Shown in pieces: positions 53,613 through 62,160 of a DNA stretch of 64,000 nt. The notes under the pieces were generated by a model, which had not been told where the DNA came from, did not search any database, and saw only the letters and a list, made by a program, of their open reading frames with translations. A program made the position numbers and the translations under genes. Source of the DNA: Dyadobacter diqingensis (GTDB lineage Bacteria; Bacteroidota; Bacteroidia; Cytophagales; Spirosomataceae); NCBI RefSeq assembly GCF_024220585.1, contig NZ_JAMXKF010000015.1, positions 38,414 through 102,413 of the forward strand, given 5' to 3'. How positions within the stretch are numbered: position 1 is the first letter of the stretch; each line of letters begins with the position of its first letter.

Positions 53613-54659
53613 ATGAGAAAAGTACAGCTTATTTTGTCTGTCCTGACCGCTTTTTCGGGCAGTGTTTTCGGTCAGAATGCAGCGAATACAAATGTTTCCA
53701 GGTATCACAACCCGGTTTTTGAACCGATCCTGGCCGATCCGTCTGTGATCAAGGCGGACGATGGTTGGTTTTATGCTTACGGAACACAGGATAACTGGGG
53801 TGATGGCAAACCGGGACACCTGGTGGCGGTTGTACGCTCGAAAAATCTTACGAACTGGACTTTTGTACAGGACGCCTTTTTGACAAGACCTACCTGGAAA
53901 GAAAAGGGAGGGATCTGGGCGCCGGAGGTGGTGAAAGTAAACGGAGAGTATCACCTTTATTATGCCTATTCGACCTGGGGAGATCCCAATCCGGGTATTG
54001 GGCTGGCTATTTCCGATGCGCCTGCGGGACCCTTCACCGATCATGGCAAACTGCTGCTGAGCTCGGAAGTGAATGTGCCGAATTCAATCGATCCTTTTTT
54101 TATTGAGGACCAGGGTAAAAAATATCTTTTCTGGGGAAGTTTCAGCGATGCTCCGACACAGGGAACTTATGGCGTGGAAATGGCCGTTGACGGGAAATCA
54201 ATTCCTGATCTGAAGAAGAAAATCAAAATTGCCGCCGGGGATTTCGAAGCCGTTATGATTCATAAGCGTGACGGATATTATTACTTTTTTGGTTCGAGAG
54301 AAAACTGTTGTGATGGAGCGGCAAGCAAATACAATGTCCGGGTGGGCAGATCCAAAACTTTGTTTGGCCCCTACATCGACAAGGATGGGAAAGATCTGAG
54401 GGAACGAGGTACGGGTACGGTATTGGTAAAACGCACCGAAACAATCGCCGGCCCCGGACATAATTCCAGATTAATAACCGATTCAAAGGGGCAGGACTGG
54501 ATGTTGTACCATGCCATTGACGTTAAAAATCCGCTTGTGTCGAGTGGGGCAAATCGCCGGTTTTTGATGCTGGACCGGGTGAGCTGGAAAAATGGCTGGC
54601 CGGAAATTCTGAATGCAGAACCAAGTATGGATGAGCGTGAAGCGCCTTTTTTTAAATAG
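53613..54659 (+). CDS. GH43 glycoside hydrolase, exported
   Basis: This GH43 five-bladed beta-propeller has 348 residues from ATG 53613, which gives a good signal peptide (RKVQLILSVLTAFSGSVFG); ATG 53589 just after the preceding stop is the alternative and adds eight residues. The catalytic base Asp is in ILADPSVI, the pKa-tuning Asp in NSIDPFFIED, and the acid Glu in GDFEAVMIHK. GH43 enzymes are arabinofuranosidases, xylosidases or arabinanases, sometimes galactosidases. With the GH5-like and sulfatase genes it supports a plant or algal polysaccharide substrate, but the exact linkage is unknown. Confidence 0.92.
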   Translation: MRKVQLILSVLTAFSGSVFGQNAANTNVSRYHNPVFEPILADPSVIKADDGWFYAYGTQDNWGDGKPGHLVAVVRSKNLTNWTFVQDAFLTRPTWKEKGGIWAPEVVKVNGEYHLYYAYSTWGDPNPGIGLAISDAPAGPFTDHGKLLLSSEVNVPNSIDPFFIEDQGKKYLFWGSFSDAPTQGTYGVEMAVDGKSIPDLKKKIKIAAGDFEAVMIHKRDGYYYFFGSRENCCDGAASKYNVRVGRSKTLFGPYIDKDGKDLRERGTGTVLVKRTETIAGPGHNSRLITDSKGQDWMLYHAIDVKNPLVSSGANRRFLMLDRVSWKNGWPEILNAEPSMDEREAPFFK

Positions 54660-54692
54660 TGTACGTTTTCCGGCGGAAGACTGAAAAGCACA

Positions 54693-54738
54693 CTTAGCGA
54701 TCTTCGCGTTTGTCTTTCCTTCTTTGCGTGAAAAAACT
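54693..54738 (+). repeat. Short TTTGCGT-type intergenic sequence
   Basis: The 100-base gap before the GH5-like gene contains TCTTCGCGTT and, ten bases on, TCTTTGCGTG, a doubled word resembling a degenerate dispersed sequence common in Bacteroidetes and cyanobacteria genomes. I list it as a low-confidence repeat; nothing else is seen in this gap. Confidence 0.3.
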
Positions 54739-54759
54739 TAAAACTCTAAATCTTTACAA

Positions 54760-55926
54760 ATGAAATTTTTAAAAACGACAGCCTGGGCATTACTGGTTTG
54801 CCTTTCTTTCCAAAACTGCGCGAAAAAAGCAGAAGAGAAAAAGGAGGAAAGTACAGCCGAAACGACGAAAACATCCGGCCGGGAAATCTGGACGAAGGAG
54901 CAGGCAAAAGATTGGTATGCCAGGCAGGAATGGATTGTAGGCGCAGACTTTTTGCCAAGTACGGCCATTAACCAGCTTGAAATGTTTCAGGAAGCATCTT
55001 TTGATACCGCTACTATCAACAAAGAGCTGGGCTGGGCACAGGGAATTGGTATGAATACGATGCGGGTGTACTTGCATGATTTACTTTATCAGCAGGATTC
55101 AGCCGGTTTTTTAAAGCGGCTTGATGTATTTTTAGACATCGCAGCCAAACATAAGATCAGACCTGTTCTGGTACTTTTTGATTCTTGCTGGGATCCCTTT
55201 CCGAAATTGGGAACGCAGCGCGCGCCTAAGCCTGGTGTGCATAACTCGGGATGGGTGCAAAGCCCTGGATTCAACGCGTTGAAAGACAGTACGCAGTATC
55301 TACGTTTGGAGCAGTATGTGAAAGGTGTGGTTGGAAAATTTGCCGCCGACGACCGCGTGCTGGCCTGGGATATCTGGAACGAGCCGGACAATACGAACAA
55401 CAGTTCATACGGCAAAATTGAGCTTCCCAATAAAGTGGATTATGTATTGCCGTTGATGACCAAATCTTTTGCATGGGCAAGATCGGTAAATCCTGAGCAG
55501 CCGTTGACAGCCGGCGTTTGGGCAGGCGACTGGACTTCTCACGAAACTTTGAAACCGATTGAGAAAGCGAGTATCGACGAGTCAGACGTGATTACTTTCC
55601 ATAACTACGACAGTGCGCAGGAGTTCGAAAAACGCATCAAACAATTGCAGCAGTATGACCGTCCGATGATCTGTACGGAATATATGTCGCGCGGGAACGG
55701 CAGCTTTTTCGAAGGCTCCCTTCCGATTGCTAAAAAATACAACGTTGGTGCGATCAACTGGGGATTGGTTGACGGAAAATCGCAAACCATTTATCCCTGG
55801 GATAGCTGGAAAAAGAGCTACTCCGGCGAGCCTCCACTTTGGTTCCACGACATTTTCAGAAAAGACGGAACACCTTATAAGCAGGCTGAGGTTGATTTGA
55901 TTAAGAAATTGACGGCCAGGAAGTAA
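54760..55926 (+). CDS. GH5-like (clan GH-A) glycoside hydrolase lipoprotein
   Basis: This 388-residue lipoprotein (signal ending LSFQNC, about residue 20) has a (beta/alpha)8 barrel of clan GH-A. The acid/base Glu is in DIWNEPDNTN at strand 4, the nucleophile Glu is in ICTEYMSRG at strand 7, and RVYLHDLLYQQDSAGFLKRLD is an early-barrel string. It could be an endo-glucanase, mannanase or related retaining enzyme; GH5 is the best fit, but other GH-A families (GH2 or GH35-type without extra domains) cannot be ruled out by eye. It is a surface or periplasmic enzyme, ending at a terminator. Confidence 0.85.
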   Translation: MKFLKTTAWALLVCLSFQNCAKKAEEKKEESTAETTKTSGREIWTKEQAKDWYARQEWIVGADFLPSTAINQLEMFQEASFDTATINKELGWAQGIGMNTMRVYLHDLLYQQDSAGFLKRLDVFLDIAAKHKIRPVLVLFDSCWDPFPKLGTQRAPKPGVHNSGWVQSPGFNALKDSTQYLRLEQYVKGVVGKFAADDRVLAWDIWNEPDNTNNSSYGKIELPNKVDYVLPLMTKSFAWARSVNPEQPLTAGVWAGDWTSHETLKPIEKASIDESDVITFHNYDSAQEFEKRIKQLQQYDRPMICTEYMSRGNGSFFEGSLPIAKKYNVGAINWGLVDGKSQTIYPWDSWKKSYSGEPPLWFHDIFRKDGTPYKQAEVDLIKKLTARK

Positions 55927-55948
55927 GCGATTTAAAACTTTATTTTAT

Positions 55949-55990
55949 ATCCCGTGAAGGTTAATCATACCTTTACGGGATTATTTTTTT
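55949..55990 (+). terminator. Rho-independent terminator of the GH5-like gene
   Basis: ATCCCGTGAAGGT (55949-55961) pairs with ACCTTTACGGGAT (55969-55981), 13 bases with one G-U pair, followed by T-rich sequence (55982-55990). Confidence 0.9.
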
Positions 55991-56063
55991 ACGATATATT
56001 TGATGATCGCATTAAGTTGTATAAAAATTTCCTGAACCTATTTTATAAGTAAACCTGCTATTT

Positions 56064-57632
56064 ATGAATCATTTTACCAATAAAAACTCTGGTCCGATAT
56101 TTAAATCATTGTCCAGAATTTTATTATTTTTTGTTTTCTGTTTCCCTTCAGGGGCCACGGCCCAAAGAAAATCTCAAAAACCAAATGTCATTTTTATCTA
56201 TGCAGATGACCTCGGTTATGGGGATTTGAGTTCTTATGGCGCTACCAAAATCAGTACTCCAAACATTGACCGCCTGGCTCAGGAGGGTTTAAAATTCACC
56301 AATGCGCACACCACGTCGGGAACCTGCACGCCTTCGCGTTATGCGCTAATGACAGGCAATTATCCATGGCGTAAAAAAGGTACGGGTGTTTTGCCGGGAA
56401 ATGCTTCGCTGATCATTCCGACGGACAAGATTACACTGCCGCTTGTTTTTCAAAATGCAGGGTACAAAACCGGGGCCGTTGGGAAATGGCATTTGGGCCT
56501 GGGAACGCCGGGAAAGGATATCAACTGGAACAAACCTATCAAGGTTGGGCCGAACGAAGTAGGGTTTGACTACGCCTATTTCTTTCCGGCGACATCCGAC
56601 CGCGTCCCGACTGTTTTTATTGAAAATCACGAGATCGTGGGATACGATAAGGAAGATCCGATTGAGGTTAACTATGTGGAAAAGGTGGGAAAGGAGCCGA
56701 CGGGCAAGGAAAATCCGGAGTTATTGAAATTACAGGCCTCGCCGGAGCATGGGCATAACAATACCATCGTAAACGGAATCGGCCGGATTGGTTATATGAG
56801 CGGCGGAAAGCAGGCGCGCTGGACCGACGAAGAGATTGGGCATGTCTTTCTAAATAAGGCAAAACAGTTTATCGAAGACAATCAGAAAAATCCGTTTTTC
56901 CTTTACTTTTCCTTGAACGATATCCACGTTCCAAGGATGCCCAGCACGGAGTTTAAAGGCAAGAGTAAAATGGGGCTTCGTGGTGACGTGATTCTGCAAA
57001 TGGACTGGACGGTCGGCGAAATCCTGAAAAAACTGGAAGCCTTACATCTGGATGAAAATACAATCATTATGTTTTCCAGCGACAATGGCCCGGTTCTTGA
57101 CGATGGTTATGCCGACAGGGCCGTTGAACTGGCAGAGGGACACAAACCTGCCGGAGTATTGCGCGGCGGGAAATACAGCGCTTTTGAAGGCGGCAGCCGG
57201 GTCCCCTGGCTTGTTCGATGGACAGGCTCCATTAAAGCAGGTACGGTTTCCAATGCACTCATATGTCAGGTTGATATGCTGTCTTCCTTTGCGCAGTTTT
57301 TTCAGCAGAAAATCGCTGATACGGAAGCGACCGATAGTTTCGCGCTGATGGACGCACTGATTGGCAAGGCGAAAACCGGTCGGGAGAGCATTGTGAAGCA
57401 AGGCGGCGCGTTGTCTTTTACGAAGGGTAACTGGAAATACATTGAGCCGAATACAAACCAGTCCTATAACAAACTCACCGGGACGGAGCTTGGAAATGAC
57501 CCAAAACCTCAGCTGTATGATCTGAGCAAAGACATGGGCGAGAGGACAAACCTGGCCGGTCAATATCCAAACAAGGTTAAACTGATGGCCGAAGAATTAT
57601 CAAAGATTAAGGATCAGGGCGGAAGCCGTTGA
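56064..57632 (+). CDS. Exported arylsulfatase-type sulfatase
   Basis: This 522-residue sulfatase (alkaline phosphatase superfamily) has a signal peptide (about 1-33) and the metal aspartates in IYADDLGYGDLS. The maturation site CTPSR is at residues 88-92 (Cys88), which is oxidised to formylglycine in active type I sulfatases, and GNYPWR follows. KWHLG and FSSDNGPVLDDG, with further metal ligands, are present. It would hydrolyse sulfate esters of a glycan. The maturase that creates formylglycine is not in the window. The gene has its own terminator and begins 137 bases after the GH5-like gene, so it may or may not belong to the same transcription unit. Confidence 0.94.
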   Translation: MNHFTNKNSGPIFKSLSRILLFFVFCFPSGATAQRKSQKPNVIFIYADDLGYGDLSSYGATKISTPNIDRLAQEGLKFTNAHTTSGTCTPSRYALMTGNYPWRKKGTGVLPGNASLIIPTDKITLPLVFQNAGYKTGAVGKWHLGLGTPGKDINWNKPIKVGPNEVGFDYAYFFPATSDRVPTVFIENHEIVGYDKEDPIEVNYVEKVGKEPTGKENPELLKLQASPEHGHNNTIVNGIGRIGYMSGGKQARWTDEEIGHVFLNKAKQFIEDNQKNPFFLYFSLNDIHVPRMPSTEFKGKSKMGLRGDVILQMDWTVGEILKKLEALHLDENTIIMFSSDNGPVLDDGYADRAVELAEGHKPAGVLRGGKYSAFEGGSRVPWLVRWTGSIKAGTVSNALICQVDMLSSFAQFFQQKIADTEATDSFALMDALIGKAKTGRESIVKQGGALSFTKGNWKYIEPNTNQSYNKLTGTELGNDPKPQLYDLSKDMGERTNLAGQYPNKVKLMAEELSKIKDQGGSR

Positions 57633-57655
57633 TTATTAATTCCAATTTTTAAAAG

Positions 57656-57711
57656 CTCCTTGTTCATTTTTTGCCTCACATTTTGACGCAAATGGACATG
57701 GAGGTTTTTTT
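57656..57711 (+). terminator. Probable terminator of the sulfatase gene
   Basis: CTCCTTGTTCATTT (57656-57669) pairs with AAATGGACATGGAG (57690-57703), one mismatch and one G-U pair, followed by seven T. Confidence 0.65.
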
Positions 57712-58117
57712 GTCTAAAAATAATTAGTATTAATTCTACAAATTAAACTTTATTATTTTTATATTGTAAAACATTGATACGATCGGATATTAAATGTCGG
57801 TGAAATAAATTAACTGGCCATAATAGCCAATGCTTACTAAAAAGTGTCGGTTTCTATGATAGGTGCTAACTATCGGACAAATTTGTTGATTGTAGAGAAA
57901 ACATAGTTATCTGCGCACTGTTTATGGAATAGGAACTCTTATGGGGCCGATTATCTCAATTTGAACGTTTTTTTAGTTGTCCCGCAACTATATGACAGTA
58001 AAGTATTTAAGGTGAAAAATATTTTTTTAGAATTTTTGTAAAATAATTTGGTTTGTAGAAAAGATTCTATAATATTGTGACGTACTAGTAATAATTCTAC
58101 AAATAGTCAACTCGCCT
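57712..58117. other. AT-rich intergenic region with a flanking 13-base direct repeat
   Basis: No gene is visible in this stretch. TAATTCTACAAAT occurs at 57731-57743 and again at 58092-58104, the second copy just before the start of the next gene. The region between the copies (about 350 bases) is AT-rich with T runs. A leader or an old insertion scar are both possible; no promoter matching TTG-N-TAnnTTTG stands out. Confidence 0.35.
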
Positions 58118-59524
58118 ATGAAAAGAGCGTTTTACCTGATTATTTTTATTAGTCTGATTGGTATTTTAAATGAGTTTGCTCTATGCCAGCCGTCGAATGC
58201 CATATATGCAAGTTCGCAAACGAATGGCGGCTCAAACGGGACTATTGGCAGCTTTGATGTAGCGAATCCTGGCAATGCGATCAATACGGTTACCAATGTT
58301 GAACCAAATGCAAATTATGCGCGTCTGACTGCATCCAGTACAGTAGGAACGGCCACAGCCTGGTTGCAGCTGGCGTTTCCGGGGTCTGTGACGGGCAACT
58401 CGACCGTGTATATAAAAACAACAGCCACGGCGGTAGCATTGCTGGGCGGAGGCGTTACAATAGCAGCCTATACCTCGGCTACCGGAACGGGAACTGCTGT
58501 GGCACAGGCTTATGCGGCACCCAAAACTTACTATACGGGTGATGGAAATGTATACATGGCTGTTACGCCAACCGGAAATTTTCAGTCGATTCGGATTACG
58601 CTGACATCGCCGGTAGCACTGGGAACCAATACTTTTGATGTGTTTTATGCCTTTTATGGTCCAACGGCAGGTAATGACTCCAATCCGTTTCCATTTAATG
58701 TAGCTGATTGTGGTTTACCCAATGTCAGCACAACAGGAAGTTCGGGTATCACTGTAGGCTCGTTTGGCGTCAGCAGCCCGGGAAATGCCATTGATGGTGA
58801 TGCTTCATCCACAGCCTCTTCGTTTTACGCAACTGGCTTGTCGATATTGTCAGGGCATATTTTTCAGACTTTCTTTTTTAACGGGACATCAAATTCCGCG
58901 GATGCGGTAAGGATCGTTCTGGCAAAGAATGGCGCATTTACGGCAGTTTCGCTGGCAGGTAGTATTAAGGTTCAAGGGTATAACGGCGCAACAGCCGTAG
59001 GTACTTCCCAGTTGTTCAGTGCATTACTGGATGTGGACTTGCTGAATCTTTTGAGTACCAATAACAACAAAGTGACAGCCTACTTTGCCCCGAAAGACGC
59101 ATCCAACAATTCGGTAATTTTTGACAGGGTCACCGTGGATCTTGACCTGGGGCTGTTAGGAGTCGCGCTGGGAAGTAACGGACTCAGTATCTTTGATATA
59201 AGAAGAGTTCCTGATGTGCCAGTTTCGCCTGATCTTTCGGTTTGTTCCAATATTGCCACCGCGGCCTTATCGGCCCTTACTGTACAGGAAAGCCTGAGCG
59301 GGATAGGAACATTTACATACAAATGGTACGATACCCTGAGAGACGGGTCTCTGCTTAATACCGGGAAAAATTACTCAGTAAGCGGTTTGTCGACAGCAGG
59401 ACAGGTAAAAAACTATTACGTAGATATTCAAAAATCAGGATGTGTGACACCATCGGGGCGGAAAAAGGTGAATGTGAGTATTATTAACCCGCCCGTTTCG
59501 CCCGGAGTTGCGTTAACACCCTGA
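58118..59524 (+). CDS. Secreted surface protein with duplicated module, lacking a sorting domain
   Basis: This 468-residue protein has a signal peptide (KRAFYLIIFISLIGILNEFALC) and two homologous beta-rich modules of about 165 residues: GTIGSFDVANPGNAI (41-55) and ITVGSFGVSSPGNAI (211-225) mark their starts. An Ig-like module with cysteines follows (about 370-460). It ends abruptly at VALTP with no type IX C-terminal sorting domain, in contrast to the proteins encoded downstream. A truncated adhesin or a component handled by other proteins are both possible. No enzyme motif is seen. It precedes a long gene-poor gap. Confidence 0.7.
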   Translation: MKRAFYLIIFISLIGILNEFALCQPSNAIYASSQTNGGSNGTIGSFDVANPGNAINTVTNVEPNANYARLTASSTVGTATAWLQLAFPGSVTGNSTVYIKTTATAVALLGGGVTIAAYTSATGTGTAVAQAYAAPKTYYTGDGNVYMAVTPTGNFQSIRITLTSPVALGTNTFDVFYAFYGPTAGNDSNPFPFNVADCGLPNVSTTGSSGITVGSFGVSSPGNAIDGDASSTASSFYATGLSILSGHIFQTFFFNGTSNSADAVRIVLAKNGAFTAVSLAGSIKVQGYNGATAVGTSQLFSALLDVDLLNLLSTNNNKVTAYFAPKDASNNSVIFDRVTVDLDLGLLGVALGSNGLSIFDIRRVPDVPVSPDLSVCSNIATAALSALTVQESLSGIGTFTYKWYDTLRDGSLLNTGKNYSVSGLSTAGQVKNYYVDIQKSGCVTPSGRKKVNVSIINPPVSPGVALTP

Positions 59525-60155
59525 TTGACTATATATTGAACATAAACCCTTTTTGATATTTTACTAAATATTTCTCATCAGTTTAACTCAACTATCATGA
59601 AAAAAGATGTACTCCTCAGTTTTTTTTCGGCCGTTTCTCAGCATGGTAATGCGAGACGGGATCCCGGATATTTTCGTCAAACCAATAAGATACTCCAATT
59701 GATGATCTGAATGTAAAAAATCAATTCAATTGCTCAGAATTGCCTGTTTCTATTACTAAAATGAACGTGATTTTGGTGAAAGAGATACAGGAATGGTATG
59801 TCTGTACTTTGGACGCCGGAATGTGTTTTCCGGCTGAGCGGGAAAGATACTGCCTGACGTTTATAGTTAATCGTGCACAGGTAAATAATTTTAAATTCTA
59901 AGGGCGAAATATCTCCCGCATGAATATGGGATACTCAAAACAGTAAATGCTACACCATTTACTCAACGTTATTTTTCTTAATAAGTGACAGTGGCTGGTT
60001 TTATCCGGACAACCTGATCAATTTTCCGGCAAACAGCGACATTTGTACAGAAACAATTATCGTATAAACAGATTATTCAAATCGGTGATCCATAGATTGA
60101 GTCACAACGAATAGCAGAAAATTAAACATCAGAAAATTTAATCAACGTAATCTTT
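59525..60155. other. Gene-poor 631-base gap with short open frames only
   Basis: Two short frames are present on the plus strand: 37 codons at 59597-59710 (starts MKKDVLLSFFSAVS, a signal-peptide-like beginning) and 46 codons at 59761-59901. Neither has a recognisable family or a stable downstream frame, so I do not call them genes. They could be decayed remains of a surface-protein gene, or a long untranslated leader for the gene at 60156. Confidence 0.4.
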
Positions 60156-60857
60156 ATGAAAAAGACACTTACATCATTGTGCCTTAGCTTTGCGCTTTTT
60201 GTTATTGCTTTCTCTTCAAAAGCAGCTGTGATTCCTGGTGGGACGTATTATGTAATCAGCGGAGAATCCTTCTCGCTGACCCCTGCGGTGGCGAGTTTGT
60301 TTGAATACCACTGGGTGCTGGATCCGGGAGCCGGGCAGGTTGCCACAACGCTGAATACAGCCACAGGGGGTGTGTACACGAAGATATTCGGAACGGGCTC
60401 GGAGCTGGGTGTTGAAACCCATAAGCTGACTTTTGGCGTTTTGGAGGCAGTCGACGGCTGTTTGTCTGACCTGATTGAACATACCATTATTGTATTGCCT
60501 AAAATAACCGTCTCGCTGACGACCGCGGACGGGAAAGATAATTACTGTTTGGGTATTCCGGTCAATACCACACTGACGGCCAACGTAACGGCTGTCACCG
60601 GGCTTGGTACTTATGGTGTAACGCTTTCTCCTTTTGCCTGGACAAAAGACGGTTCAGACGTGAGCGGACAAACAAGCAGCACCTTGGCAATCACTTCGGC
60701 TGGTACCTACAAAGCTTTGGTAAGTTACATTCTTCCCGCAACCGGCCAACCCAATGCACCAACGGCTTCGAAGCTGCTTAATGCTGTGAATGGTGTTGCA
60801 AAACAGATCAAAAACGATCTGCCGCTTCCTGTGGTGCCAAGTATTTCGCTTAACTAA
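60156..60857 (+). CDS. Secreted Ig-like domain protein
   Basis: This 233-residue protein has a signal peptide (KKTLTSLCLSFALFVIAFSSKA) and two beta-sandwich segments, the first with EYHWVLDPGAGQ (PKD/Ig-like spacing) and the second with PFAWTKDGSDVSGQTSS, typical of Ig-like repeats in secreted Bacteroidetes proteins. Each segment has one Cys (DGCLSD and NYCLGI). There is no sorting domain at the C terminus; the protein ends with a proline-rich stretch. It lies 62 bases upstream of a type IX-sorted protein gene and probably shares its transcript. Function unknown; adhesion or surface structure is a guess. Confidence 0.6.
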   Translation: MKKTLTSLCLSFALFVIAFSSKAAVIPGGTYYVISGESFSLTPAVASLFEYHWVLDPGAGQVATTLNTATGGVYTKIFGTGSELGVETHKLTFGVLEAVDGCLSDLIEHTIIVLPKITVSLTTADGKDNYCLGIPVNTTLTANVTAVTGLGTYGVTLSPFAWTKDGSDVSGQTSSTLAITSAGTYKALVSYILPATGQPNAPTASKLLNAVNGVAKQIKNDLPLPVVPSISLN

Positions 60858-60919
60858 TCTGAGGTTTTTCTTTTTATTGTTTTTTGAGGAACCAGAAAGG
60901 ATTTTCATTGAATCAAAAT

Positions 60920-62011
60920 ATGAAAAATGTACTCTTCATCGCAGTGATACTTTTTTTACCCGGCTCCGCGTTCGCGCAGAGCGGGGTACGGGAAGTAGCG
61001 ATTTGTAAGGGAACTTCTATCAGGCTTAAGGCAGCGTCCGCTGATGCCAGTAAATACGAATGGCATAAAAACGACCAGGTTATTCCGGATATTTCCGGAA
61101 GTGACCTGGTTATTTCCGAGGAAGGGAATTACACAGCCTATGCGCTAAATGCCGACGGGTGTAGTTCCAATGCTTCGGTGGCGATACATCTGATTTTTAA
61201 CAGACCGGTTGCCACCGACGATATGACGTCGGGAAAAAGTGATGTCGAGCTGCTGCTGGATGTCCTGAACAACGACCAGTCGTTATGTACGGTCTGGGAT
61301 ACAACGACTTTGACGATCAGGCGTGCTCCGCTGCATGGGACGGTTTTTCGAAGTCACGGGAAATTCAGGTTTAAAGGCAATCAGGATTACAAGGGAATTG
61401 ATACGTTTACTTATTCGGTAAAAGATGCGGCCGGGCAGGAAAGCAATACCGCGACAGTTACGGTGGATCTTAGCACGCCTTTACCTGTCACGATGATTAG
61501 TTTTGAAGCCAATAAGGAGGGTTTGACCTCGTTGCTGACCTGGGCAACTTCAATTGAAATGAACAGCGACCGGTTTGAAATTGAACGTAGCCCGGATGCA
61601 AAAAACTGGGATAAGCTCGGTGAAGTATCAGCAGCCGTGAACAGCGAGGTCCGGACCAACTATCATTTTACGGACGAAACTCCGGAGTCGGGAATGAATT
61701 ATTACCGACTGAAAATGGTCGATCGTGACGGCACTTTTGCTTACAGCCGGATCAGGTCGGTTAATTTCCCTGAATTCGCCTGGGCCAAGTTATTTCCGAA
61801 CCCGGTCAGCGATGTATTGCAAATTGTGATCAGCAATAAGCGGGTCCGTAAAATTCGCCTGATCGATTCTTTCGGCCACGTGATGTACGACGGACAAGTC
61901 ACCGCTGCTTCGATCAAGCTTGATATGAAATCTTATGCGCATGGAATTTATTTCATTCATCTGGAACAGGAAGATGGTACGGTGCGTGTTTTTAAAATTG
62001 CTCATCAATAA
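60920..62011 (+). CDS. Type IX-secreted protein with Ig- and cadherin-like modules
   Basis: This 363-residue protein runs from ATG 60920 (KNVLFIAVILFLPGSAFAQ signal peptide); the frame opens earlier at 60884. Ig-like module first (TSIRLKAASADASKYEWHKND), then a cadherin-like/VCBS module (VLNNDQSLCTVWDTTTL; DYKGIDTFTYSVKDAAGQ), and a type A sorting domain at the end: LFPNPVSDVLQI with SFGHVMYDG and GIYFIHL. Such proteins are exported through the type IX secretion system and attached to or released from the surface. No enzyme domain is visible. A terminator follows. Confidence 0.85.
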   Translation: MKNVLFIAVILFLPGSAFAQSGVREVAICKGTSIRLKAASADASKYEWHKNDQVIPDISGSDLVISEEGNYTAYALNADGCSSNASVAIHLIFNRPVATDDMTSGKSDVELLLDVLNNDQSLCTVWDTTTLTIRRAPLHGTVFRSHGKFRFKGNQDYKGIDTFTYSVKDAAGQESNTATVTVDLSTPLPVTMISFEANKEGLTSLLTWATSIEMNSDRFEIERSPDAKNWDKLGEVSAAVNSEVRTNYHFTDETPESGMNYYRLKMVDRDGTFAYSRIRSVNFPEFAWAKLFPNPVSDVLQIVISNKRVRKIRLIDSFGHVMYDGQVTAASIKLDMKSYAHGIYFIHLEQEDGTVRVFKIAHQ

Positions 62012-62037
62012 TAAGTGAGAGATACCTGGTGTTGTTT

Positions 62038-62080
62038 AATCCCTTTTCGGCCTTTGTCCCGGAAAGGGATTTTTTATTTT
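62038..62080 (+). terminator. Rho-independent terminator
   Basis: AATCCCTTT (62038-62046) pairs with AAAGGGATT (62063-62071); the inner CGG/CCG extends the stem. TTTTTTATTTT follows. Confidence 0.85.
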
Positions 62081-62160
62081 AATCGATGTTCGATTAAATG
62101 TGTGACAAAGAGATGATTACCCGTCAAATCAACAGCTTTTTAACTATAACGATGTTGATT

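Noticed and set aside
53289..54044. Minus-strand frame of 251 codons across the end of the PHP-like gene and the start of the GH43 gene.
   Set aside because: It runs through the coding strands of two well-supported genes and has no start signal or family match.
59597..59901. Two short open frames (37 and 46 codons) in the gap after the 468-residue surface protein.
   Set aside because: No family, no ribosome-binding context and no continuation; they are short and may be chance frames or decayed sequence.
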